64,000 bases of DNA. Origin: Procambarus clarkii (lineage: Eukaryota > Arthropoda > Malacostraca > Decapoda > Cambaridae). Location: positions 28,388,992-28,452,991 of the forward strand of contig NC_091220.1 in NCBI RefSeq assembly GCF_040958095.1, read 5' to 3'. The translations under genes and the position numbers were made by a program. Of this stretch, positions 30,730-40,022 are shown piece by piece (position 1 is the first letter of the stretch; each line of letters opens with the position of its first letter). Under the pieces are notes generated by a model, which did not search any database, had not been told where the DNA came from, and was given only the letters and a program-made list of their open reading frames with translations.

Positions 30730-32645
30730 CAGATCACACCCAGATAATGGTGTTTCATTACATTCAATGCTGGTTTTCTAGGGGAATGCCCTTCGGCTCC
30801 TCGGAGCTACTTACCCAAAGACAAAAATAAAAATGGACTTACCTGGGAGGTAGTCGGCACTCACTCCTCAACCCGAAGTCAAGACAACACGCTGCAACCG
30901 CTGATACAAAGCGACACAGGCCCGACTAGGCCCAGGAAAATTGACCAGGTAGCGCGCAGCCAGGACCCTGTTCGACCACCAAAACCCCGCGCCCGAATAT
31001 CAGCCTAAGACATGGTACCGAAGACGGCAGCAAGCACAGCAAACTTATGAATAACGTGGGCACGGGGATAGACCGCAGGCTGGCTGGACCGAATAACCCT
31101 GCGGACGACCTGGGAGACCTGAACCCTGGAACAAGGAAGAAGGGGAAACCAAATCAACCCAATAGGGCATCCCCGGACACAGAAGCCGTGGGGCACAGAT
31201 AATGGCAGAGAGCCGCAACTGGACACAAAACATGATGCACCCCCCAGCCTAACCAACCAAGCATCAACAACCCAAGGACTGCTCCAGAAAGCAGCAGTCC
31301 TATTCTTTGCCATAAAAGGAGATGGCTGCAATTGATCAAACCTACTACCAGGACCATACAGGCAGAAACCCCTGCGCCAGAGGAGAGCATGAAGCTAACC
31401 GACCCGACCCCCAGAGGCCAATTCCAACAGGAAAAAGAGCCTTAGAGAAACAATCCTTAACCCAAGAGGCCACTACAAACCGAGGAGGAGAGAGAAAGGA
31501 GAGCACCCGATCCAAAGACCAGGATGACTCGGGTAGCGAGTGAACAGGCCAGAGGCGAAAAAATGCACGAGACAGCTTGCCAAACTGTGGAGAAGTTAAA
31601 TCAACCCCGAACGCAAGCTGTAGTGGCTCTGCCAGTGCCGCACGATAAGAGGCGACAGTATTAGGTCTAAGATGATGGTCCTGAAACAACCACGAAAAAA
31701 AGGACAACACCACAGCATCAGAAATCAAAGTAAACCTATGAAGGGATAAGAAAAACTGAAAGGACCGCCAGGAAACTTCATACTGACGCCGAGACAAAGC
31801 ACACACGTGGGACACCATCAAAGAAGCCACCTGCTCTCCATACAAATGGTGATAGACTCGAGTAAAAAATATCAGACGCGAAGACTCGAGGGGAGGATCG
31901 AACCAGCCATGTAGCGAACTGGGGTGATCTCCTGAAATAGGCGGAGCGGCAGGAAGACCCCCAGGTTTGGACACAGAGCAAACAGCACTCGAAACCAAGG
32001 CTGGGCCGGCCACCAAGGGGCCCAAGAGGACTACTCTCCCACTGGTAAGTCTCCTAGCGAGCCAGGGGCCTGGAGCAACAGCGGAACAGCGGGGAAGAGG
32101 TAAAGGTAACCCCACCTCGACCAGTCTGCCAAAAGGCATCGACCCCGACTGCCTCGTAGTCAGGGAAAGGAGCCACGTATACCGGGAGATGTCTCGACCA
32201 TGCCGTTGCGAAGAACTCCACTTCCAGAGGCCTGAATGTCTGGCAGAGCCAACTAAATGAGTTGGCGTCAACTGTCCATTCCATGGAAAGGGGAATGAAC
32301 CGGGACAGGCCATCTGCCAGGATGTTGAATACCCCCTGAAAGTGAACTGCCAAGAGAGCCAACCCCGAGAACTCAGCAGATGAGTCACTCGAAGCGACCA
32401 GCCCCAAAGAGCAAAGGATCGCAAGGAAACTCCCTCGGTTCAGGCAATGAACCACCAGAGAACAGTCCGAATGGAGCCCGATCGTCAATCCGCAAGCGAC
32501 CCCATTCCTCTGGAGCAACACCCACACAGCCTCAAACTCCCGCACCGTGCTGTGAGCCCAACGGAAGGACAGACCTCACCGGCCCAGGCCCGCCTGGTGA
32601 GCACTGGTCACAAAGTCCCAGCCAAGAAACGACGCATCCATGATG
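30730..32645 (-). pseudogene. DIRS-like retroelement: RNase H and tyrosine recombinase, degraded
   Basis: On the minus strand an RNase H region begins with MDASFLGWDF (about 32640) and passes through FNILADGLSR (about 32325) and EVEFFATAWSRHLPVYV. A frameshift near 32060 leads to a recombinase N-terminal domain (RRQYEVSWRSFQFFLS, about 31800-31740). The catalytic part follows (31130-31010): the expected HxxR reads HVIH and a TAG stop follows AVFGTMS. The tyrosine segment (AARYLV) is one frame off near 30970. Tyrosine-recombinase plus RNase H is diagnostic of DIRS-type elements, which integrate without target duplication. RT is missing upstream. Dead through frameshift, stop and catalytic change. 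Confidence 0.75.
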
Positions 32646-33496
32646 TAAGGTACGGGATTGCAAGTCGTATCCTAGAGTATCGCTAACAACACCCGCTCTT
32701 ACTTTCTTATAAATAATGGAAGTGCAGAGATCTATATAGCAATAATCACCAGTTCTAACTACATGGGACAAGAAATGCACCTTGGGGTACAATTTTACAA
32801 TAGAGTTTATATTAAAAAAATACCAATGTCCTCACACTGATTAGAACAGAGGGAGGAGGAGGGGGGGGGACTAGGATCCACCACATGATTGATACAGACA
32901 AAAAGGGGGGAGGAGGTTCCTTTCCACCAACACACACCTCAGGGGAACCACTGGCACAAGGGAACACACACAACGGTTTAGGCCTCTACAAACTGGGACT
33001 TAAGGTTATTACTCCATTCCACTCCTCTTGGGTCACTACAAGGGCCATGGGTTTTAACAATACACTACTCTAACCACAATACACAAATGGATTACAAAGT
33101 AAATGTGGATAACCCCCTGTGACACACAGCTGAGCACATGTACGTATCTTACACGGCAGTTTACGGGACCCCATCTGGGTAAACCCATGCGTGCTTTGGC
33201 CGGTTGGGTCATGCTACCACAAAATTGTTTACCATTTAAGACTTACCACAATAGTTTATAAGACATTGTTTTATGACATTTCTTTGCCTAACTCCCAGGC
33301 CCTTTTTTGTATCAGTGAACAATTCTGTCAGTAAACAACCTTAAATTTGAGGAAATTTTCTTTGACTAACTGTAGTTCAGGTATTCTACCATTTGTCAGT
33401 TGAGAGTTAGACAAGATTATTTGTGTGCATAAGCACCTATCCCTATGCTAGTGGCAGCTCATGTAGTGTCTAGCTTTACCACATATATATAAGTAT
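32646..33496. other. No recognisable gene
   Basis: I see no motif-bearing frame. A G9 run near 32860 and short CA/AC words are the only low-complexity features. Confidence 0.5.
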
Positions 33497-33883
33497 CCAC
33501 TCAATTTAACGGCCTCTTTTATACCGATCTGCCGGTATTAACGACCGGTGTGGGAGACCGGTATCTGGAGCCTGCTATACCGGTCTGCGGTCGATATTAA
33601 CGACGGTCGGTATTGGGTTTGTTGTGGCATCAGCGTCCCCTCACATGGCGACCAGGCCACCGACCTGGATCGTCCAGAGTCATATATTACATCTTAATTT
33701 TCTTTTAAAATGATTCACTTTAATGAAGAAAATTGTAAATTATTATTAATAAAATATTTTGAAACAGTTTTTATTAAGCAAAAGTCTTTGTTTTCTTATT
33801 AAATACCTTTTATAGTATAGGCACTAGGTATTTTTTTTCCCACGGACCTAGAATGTACTCCGCCGGGCCATGTGTTCCCATTG

Positions 33884-34255
33884 CAACCCGTTCTCGCAAA
33901 TTTAATAAGTCAATATTGACTTATTAAATATGTGCATAGGTGACATACTTAACATAATAGATACCCTTATAAAAAAATCATAGAAAACACCGACCTTACC
34001 TAACCTTGTTAGTATCTTAAGATAAGCATCTTATTGCTTCGTAATTACAATTATTACCTAACCTATAATAGGTATAGGTTAAGTAATAATTGTAATTACG
34101 AAGCAATAAGATGCTTATCTTAAGATACTAACAAGGTTAGGTAAGGTCGGTGTTTTCTATGAATCTTTTTAAGGGTATCTATTATGTTTAGTATATCACC
34201 TATGCACGTAGTTAATAAGTCAATATTGACTTTATGAATTTGCGAGAACGGGTTG
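33884..34255. mobile_element. Palindromic fold-back element (372 bp) with 7-bp target duplication
   Basis: Two arms of about 180 bases are reverse complements of each other at over 90% identity by eye and meet almost without a spacer near 34070. The ends are CAACCCGTTCTCGCAAATT and its complement. CCCATTG flanks both sides (33877-33883 and 34256-34262). Each arm contains a nested palindrome, aagtcaatattgactt. It has no coding capacity. It is a MITE or fold-back element of a class II family I cannot name. Confidence 0.88.
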
Positions 34256-34344
34256 CCCATTGTTTACCGTGAACTCGCGCGGCTAGCTTCAATTGTGAAG
34301 GATATTACTGTACTGTAATTGTGATCTTCTTTTTAATTTACAAA

Positions 34345-36363
34345 ATGCCAAAAGTTACCCAAAGGAAGCGCCTGACGGTTGCACAGAAGCTGGAGTTAAT
34401 TAAGAAACTTGATAAAGGATATTCTCATGCACGAGCAGCAGCAGAGTTTAACATCGGGAAAAGTACAGTAAGTGACATCAAGAAACAGAAGGATACTCTA
34501 TTAAAATATGTGAGCACAACAGAGTGTGCTACTTCTGGTGCTGCATGTTCGAGAAAAACAGTAAAGTCTGGTCAGTATCCACAATTGGATGCTGCAGTGT
34601 ATAAGTGGTTTATTCAGCACCGCACAATTGGCATGGCAATAAGATTTGAAGAGCTTAAAGTTGCAGCAAGTAAACTTGCCATTCAATTAGGTATAAAAGA
34701 TTTCAATGCAAGTGATGGGTGGGTTGGAAGATTTAAGGCTCGGCATAACATTTCAAACACCAAAAAAATTTCTGGTGAGGCGTCAAGTGCTGATCCCACT
34801 AATGTTGATTCATTCAAGGCTAAATTAAACGAGTACATTGTCAATAATAATTTAAGCAAATATCAAGTATATAATGCTGACGAGACTGGGTTTATGTGGC
34901 GAGCTGTACCAAGTACATCCTTAACCAGTAGGATGCAGGAAAATATTCCTGGGCGAAAGATAAGCAAGGAACGGCTCTCAGTCTTGCTCTGTGCTAATGC
35001 TGATGCCTCTCACAGGACAAAATGTGCCGTGGTAGGCAAGTCTAAAAATCCTCGAGCCTTAAAAAATATAATGCAGGCATTACCTGTAATATATTACAAT
35101 TCTAAGAAATCATGGTTTAATCAAACAATATTTACGAACTGGTTTGAAAACCACTTTTGCAAAGAAGTTAGAGAATTCCAGATCAACAAATGTGGAATAA
35201 AGGCCAGTGAGGTTAAGGCATTGTTGCTGCTAGATAATGCCCCTGCTCATCCCATTAGCAAGTTAATTTCAAGGGATGGCAGAATAAAATGCATGGCACT
35301 TCCACCAAACACAACATCCTTGATCCAGCCCATGGACCAAGGTATTATCCTTGCTGCTAAACGTATGTACCAAACAGCAATGGTTGAAGATGTTTTAGTT
35401 GTTTTACCTAGTGAGGAAGATGAATTGACAGGAAAGGATACAAGGGCTCAAAGAACACTAGAAAATCTAAAAAAGTACACAATCAGGGAAGCAATATTCC
35501 ACTGGGCTAGGCTTTGGAATAAAGTGAAAGAAACCACACTAACAAATTCATGGAAGAAACTGTTAACAGAGAGGCCTAGATGTGAAGCAGCAGTATTTGA
35601 TAGTGAATTCGAAGGTTTTGAAAATGAAGCCAATGATTTTGAAGGGTTTGAAGAAACGATCCGAACAATGTTGCTCCAAGATGGTCAGGGTGTACAAGTG
35701 AATGATATCAATGAATGGTTAGAAAATGATTACGATCCTGGTTATGAATTGCTAACTGAAGAACAGATTGCGCAAAGTGTTCTCGGAAATGACTCTGATG
35801 ACTCTGATGATTCTGATGATGACTCGGACGATGTTGGTGAGGCTCTGCCTAGAGGTCTCGGATATCAGAAAAGATTGGAACAAGTTGAGGAACTCATTGA
35901 ATATTCAATAAAAAGTAAACATGAGGTTGTTGGAAATTTTTATGTACACCTTACAGCCTTAAAACAATGTCTCAGAACGTTAGCCAGAGAAAATCAGATT
36001 CAGACAAAAATAGATCAATTCACGATTTCAACGGTTCGTGAAAAATCTTCGTCGACAAGCCATGCTGCACCCGTCGATGCTGAATTACCAACGACAAGTC
36101 GTGGAGCATCCGCCAGCAATGAATGCTCTGCAAGCGATGCTGCACCCGCCGATGCTGAATTCCCATCGACAAGACGTGGAGCATCCGCCAGCAACGAATG
36201 CTCTACAAGCCATGCTGCACCCGCCGATGCTGAATTCCCATCGACAAATCGTGGAACATCCGCCAGCAACGAATGCTCTACAAGCCATGTTGCACCCGCC
36301 GATGCTGAATTCCCACCAACAAGTCGTGACAAGTCATCCACTAACAATATAAAATATGATTGA
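34345..36363 (+). CDS. Tigger/Jerky-family transposase (672 aa)
   Basis: The start is the ATG at 34345 (caaaATGcc); the upstream GTG start is rejected. Residues 1-55 form a Psq/CENP-B-type helix-turn-helix (LTVAQKLELIKKLDKGY, IGKSTVSDIKKQK). Residues about 70-140 are a CENP-B-like second DNA-binding domain (DGWVGRFKARHNI). The DDE_1 catalytic core has D179 in YNADETGF, D297 in LLLDNAPAH and D331 in IQPMDQG, all three acids present. The C-terminus has an Asp/Ser run (DDSDDSDDDSDD, about 490), a coiled segment and four 25-residue repeats. Family members cut and paste DNA at TA. No stop or shift breaks the frame. Domestication is unlikely because terminal repeats flank it, but it is not excluded. 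Confidence 0.93.
   Translation: MPKVTQRKRLTVAQKLELIKKLDKGYSHARAAAEFNIGKSTVSDIKKQKDTLLKYVSTTECATSGAACSRKTVKSGQYPQLDAAVYKWFIQHRTIGMAIRFEELKVAASKLAIQLGIKDFNASDGWVGRFKARHNISNTKKISGEASSADPTNVDSFKAKLNEYIVNNNLSKYQVYNADETGFMWRAVPSTSLTSRMQENIPGRKISKERLSVLLCANADASHRTKCAVVGKSKNPRALKNIMQALPVIYYNSKKSWFNQTIFTNWFENHFCKEVREFQINKCGIKASEVKALLLLDNAPAHPISKLISRDGRIKCMALPPNTTSLIQPMDQGIILAAKRMYQTAMVEDVLVVLPSEEDELTGKDTRAQRTLENLKKYTIREAIFHWARLWNKVKETTLTNSWKKLLTERPRCEAAVFDSEFEGFENEANDFEGFEETIRTMLLQDGQGVQVNDINEWLENDYDPGYELLTEEQIAQSVLGNDSDDSDDSDDDSDDVGEALPRGLGYQKRLEQVEELIEYSIKSKHEVVGNFYVHLTALKQCLRTLARENQIQTKIDQFTISTVREKSSSTSHAAPVDAELPTTSRGASASNECSASDAAPADAEFPSTRRGASASNECSTSHAAPADAEFPSTNRGTSASNECSTSHVAPADAEFPPTSRDKSSTNNIKYD
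36055..36345 (+). repeat. 75-bp in-frame tandem repeat in the transposase tail
   Basis: Four units start at 36055, 36130, 36205 and 36280, each 75 bp (25 codons) with core AAPADAEFPST and SASNEC. They preserve the reading frame, and most differences among units change residues. Confidence 0.92.
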
Positions 36364-37346
36364 AAGGCATATAAATTAGTGTAAAAAGTGTTGATAGAGT
36401 ACAGTATTGTAAGTGTTAATGAATAATTAAGCATAGACAAAAAGATACTGTACAGTGTAAATATACAGTAGAAATAATTGTCAATAGTGAAGTAGTATTA
36501 GAACTCATGTGAATTAGTAGTAAGGCTAGCTGTTGTGTGAAGTGAGTGCCTGAAAATAAGTGTACATATAAAACAAGCGCTGCAGAGGATGACGTAATCT
36601 TCACAGCTTCGTAATCTTCAGCTTCATTAAAAGTAAGTCAATTTACCAATTTTATTATAGTATTACAAGATATTAATTGTTTTTTTCAACAAAAGCTACA
36701 TATTAGTCTCTGCAAATGTATATTCTATCGTCAGCAGAGAATAGGTGAGCTCAAAATATTTCGTCTTGGCTAGCTCTCAGTGACAAGGCTCGATCGCCAT
36801 TGTTATGGCATGGCCGCCACAGCCTGTGTTGTAACATTAAAAATACATTACCTGCACTGTTCAGGGTAAATCAAAACACATCTCTAAACTATTGTTGAGA
36901 AAATATTAACTTGCTGATTGATACATGAAATATTTTGCAATACAAAGGAATGAATAAATTTTTTCCCACCCATCTGGGCTTGATCAGACCGTGTTCACAC
37001 AACATCCATGCAGCAGCCAACAACTGGCTTAATCGTCGGTGTGGCACTAAATTGGAATGCAATTACACAATGAACTTTATTTAATTTTAGTTATACAGTA
37101 TAAAATATATCCTACCTGAATGTTACTTGAAAAATTACCCGACCCGACTTAACTTCGGAAATAACGGAGCTCCGGAAATAACGACCAGGGTACAGCCCCA
37201 TATAGGCCGTTAAATTGAGTGGATTAAAATTTAAATTTTAAATTTAATTTACCTAGGCTACAACTGTGGCCAATTGCATTGTCTATTTTGAGGTTATTTT
37301 GCTAGTAGACATCACTAATTCTTGGGCTCTTATGTTGTTTTTAGAA

Positions 37347-37618
37347 TTTTTTTTTTTTTTTTTTTGAGATATATACAAGAGTTGTTACATTCTTGTACAG
37401 CCACTAGTACGCGTAGCGTTTCGGGCAGGTCCCTGGAATACGATCCCCTGCCGCGAAGAATCGTTTTTTCATCCAAGTACACATTTTACTGTTGTGTTAA
37501 ACAGAGGCTACAGTTAAGGAATTGCGCCCAGTAAATCCTCCCCGGCCAGGATACGAACCCATGACATAGCGCTAGCGGAACGCCAGACGAGTGTCTTACC
37601 ACTACACCACGGAGACTG
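37347..37618 (-). mobile_element. tRNA-derived SINE with A20 tail
   Basis: The minus-strand head reads CAGTCTCCGTGGTGTAGTGG, with an A box at 37610-37599 and a B box GGGTTCGTATCC at 37560-37549. A body follows, then a poly-A of 20 (plus-strand T run 37347-37366). It is a different family from the SINE at 11268. No clear target duplication was found. Confidence 0.88.
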
Positions 37619-37899
37619 TAAATTTAATTTATTTATATACAATGTGTGACCACTGTGAAGTGGTGGCCAAATTTACTTATTTCAGGTGCCTTGTTATAAC
37701 CATGTGCTTATATTTGAATGTGTGACATTCTTAAAGTTTATGTGTAGCCAGGGGGAATGTAAAGTTGCATTGAATGCTAGGATATCTACAGGTTTATTGT
37801 TGACAGCCACCTGCAAGGTAAAGTTTTGGTTTCATGCTCTTTTGTTCATCCAGCCAGGGCAAGTTAAGGAAAAGTCAGTGTGTAATTCCCACTTGTGTT

Positions 37900-40020
37900 T
37901 GGTTTCAAAGGTCTGAGTGCCCTTCCCCCCCCCCCCTCCCCCACCATCCTCTTTTTGTTTACCATGGCTACCCCTGCTACCCTGAACCCCAGAGCAGACT
38001 TTTCAGGTTTTGTCTCAATTGATATGAGTGGGGACACGTCGGGTACTCCCCTGGAGTATACTAGTGATAAGAGCGATTTGTCAGTGATAACCCTTAGCCT
38101 GAGTGATGGGGGTGAAAGACATAGGTTATCTACCCCTAGGAAGGTTAGCCATGTAGGGCAAAGCAGTGCAGGACCTGCACACCAGGGGGCCACCACGAAG
38201 ATGTTAACATAAATCAAGCCCAGACAAGTAATTACCTAAGTGTAATTACCTAAGTGTAGTTACAGGATGAGAGCTACGCTCGTGGTGTCCCGTCTTCCCA
38301 GCACTCTTTGTCATATAACGCTTTGAAACTACTGACGGTCTTGGCCTCCACCACCTTCTCACTTAACTTGTTCCAACCGTCTACCACTCTATTTGCGAAG
38401 GTGAATTTTCTTATATTTCTTCGGCATCTGTGTTTAGCTAGTTTAAATCTATGACCTCTTGTTCTTGAAGTGCCAGGTCTCAGGAAATCTTCCCTGTCGA
38501 TTTTATCAATTCCTGTTACTATTTTGTATGTAGTGATCATATCACCTCTTTTTCTTCTGTCTTCTAGTTTTGGCATGTTTAATGCTTCTAACCTCTCCTC
38601 GTAGCTCTTACCCTTCAGTTCTGGGAGCCACTTAGTAGCATGTCTTTGCACCTTTTCCAGTTTGTTGATGTGCTTCTTAAGATATGGGCACCACACAACA
38701 GCTGCATATTCTAGCTTTGGCCTAACAAAAGTCATGAACAATTTCTTTAGTATATCGCCATCCATGTATTTAAATGCAATTCTGAAGTTAGAAAGCATCG
38801 CATAGGCTCCTTGCACAATATTCTTTATGTGGTCCTCAGGTGATAGTTTTCTATCTAGAACCACCCCTAGATCTCTTTCTTTATCAGAATTCTTTAAAGA
38901 TTTCTCACATAATATATAGGTTGTGTGGGGTCTATGTTCTCCTATTCCACATTCCATAACATGACATTTATTAACATTAAATTCCATTTGCCAAGTGGTG
39001 CTCCATCTACTTATTTTGTCCAGGTCTTCTTGAAGGGCATGACAATCATCTAAATTTCTTATCCTTCCTATTATCTTAGCATCATCAGCAAACATGTTCA
39101 TATAATTCTGTATACCAACTGGTAGATCATTTATGTACACAATAAACATCACTGGTGCAAGAACTGAACCCTGTGGTACTCCACTTGTGACATTTCTCCA
39201 TTCCGATACATTGCCTCTGATTACTGCCCTCATTTTTCTATCAGTCAGAAAATTTTTCATCCATGTTAGAAGCTTACCTGTCACCCCTCCAATATTTTCC
39301 AGTTTCCAGAACAACCTCTTATGTGGAACTCTGTCGAAAGCCTTTTTTAGGTCCAGATAGATGCAATCAACCCAACCATCTCTTTCCTGTAATATCTCTG
39401 TGGCTCGATCATAGAAACTGAGTAAATTCGATACACAGGATCTTCCAGATAGAAAACCATACTGTCTGTCTGATATTATATCATTTCTCTCTAGGTGTTC
39501 TGCCCATTAAGTTTTGATTAGTTTTTCCAATACTTTCACTATTACACTTGTTAATGATACAGGTCTATAATTGAGGGGGTCTTCCCTGTTGCCACTTTTG
39601 TAGATTCGAACTATGTTAGCCTGTTTCCACACGTCTGCTACGATTCCTGTACACAGGGATGCCTGAAAGATCAGGTGAAGTGGAATGCTGAGCTCAGTCC
39701 AGTGTCCAGACATCGGGGGACCTTACCCACTAAGGAGGATAGAGTACCCTGCCATCACTGCAAGGCAAGTAATATACCAGCAAAAGTCCCTTGTAATACA
39801 AACCCTTCCATGGTACTGTGTGGTAACCCTTATGGGCTACAGTTCATAACCCACCCAGATGTTCCTAGGTTACACACAGGAGAACTACCCAGGAACCCAC
39901 TAGCCCGAAACAGAGATATTGAGGACTGGTTGATTGATGCACAAATTGCTCTCGGTACAGTGAAAAGTGAGGAACTAAAAATTAAATTTGCCCAAAAGGC
40001 TCTCCTTGACCACACACCTT
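37900..40020 (+). pseudogene. LINE ORF1-like frame interrupted by a minus-strand LINE
   Basis: The left piece (about 37964-38218) is Ser/Thr-rich and starts MATPATLNPRADFSGF. The right piece (39713-40020) has a Cys-bearing segment (VPCHHCKASNIPAKVPC) and a charged end (EELKIKFAQKALLDH). They lie on either side of the LINE at 38227-39705, whose 7-bp target duplication joins them. The Cys pattern suggests an ORF1 zinc-binding segment, but I cannot match it to a named domain. The 260 bases at 37640-37900 have no recognised gene. Confidence 0.5.
38227..39705 (-). mobile_element. CR1-like LINE copy, 5' truncated, RT nearly open
   Basis: It is the same family as 21358-24420. The minus-strand frame runs open from a TAA stop near 39508 to 38274 and includes RQYGFLSGR, YLDLKKAFDRVPHKRL, SGVPQGSVLAPVMF, MFADD and the complete C-terminus ECWEDGTPRA. 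Upstream of the stop the frame starts in the NYRPVSLTSV region (39713-39507). The 3' tail has two TAATTACCTAAG-type units. CCAGACA flanks both sides (38220-38226 and 39706-39712). It is inserted in the plus-strand ORF1 above. Confidence 0.88.
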
Positions 40021-40022
40021 GA

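Larger units (their letters stand above)
33497..37222 (+). mobile_element. Tigger/Jerky-type DNA transposon with intact transposase
   Basis: Terminal repeats CCACTCAATTTAACGGCCT (left) and the same in reverse complement at the right end (37204-37222) bracket the transposase gene. The dinucleotide outside both ends is AT, not the textbook TA, so the exact boundary may be off by one. The left leader contains further inverted ccggt words (33526-33575) and a separate palindromic insertion (33884-34255). The 3' part (36364-37200) is AT-rich and non-coding. It is potentially autonomous. Confidence 0.8.

Noticed and set aside
34345..36363. Host CENP-B/Jerky-type gene
   Set aside because: Matching terminal repeats bracket it, so a transposon is the simpler reading, though domestication cannot be formally excluded.
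36085..36440. Minus-strand Ala/Gly/Ser repeat frames
   Set aside because: They are antisense readings of the 75-bp repeat in the transposase gene.
37540..37618. tRNA gene on the minus strand
   Set aside because: It is the head of a SINE with a poly-A tail; tRNA folding is incomplete.
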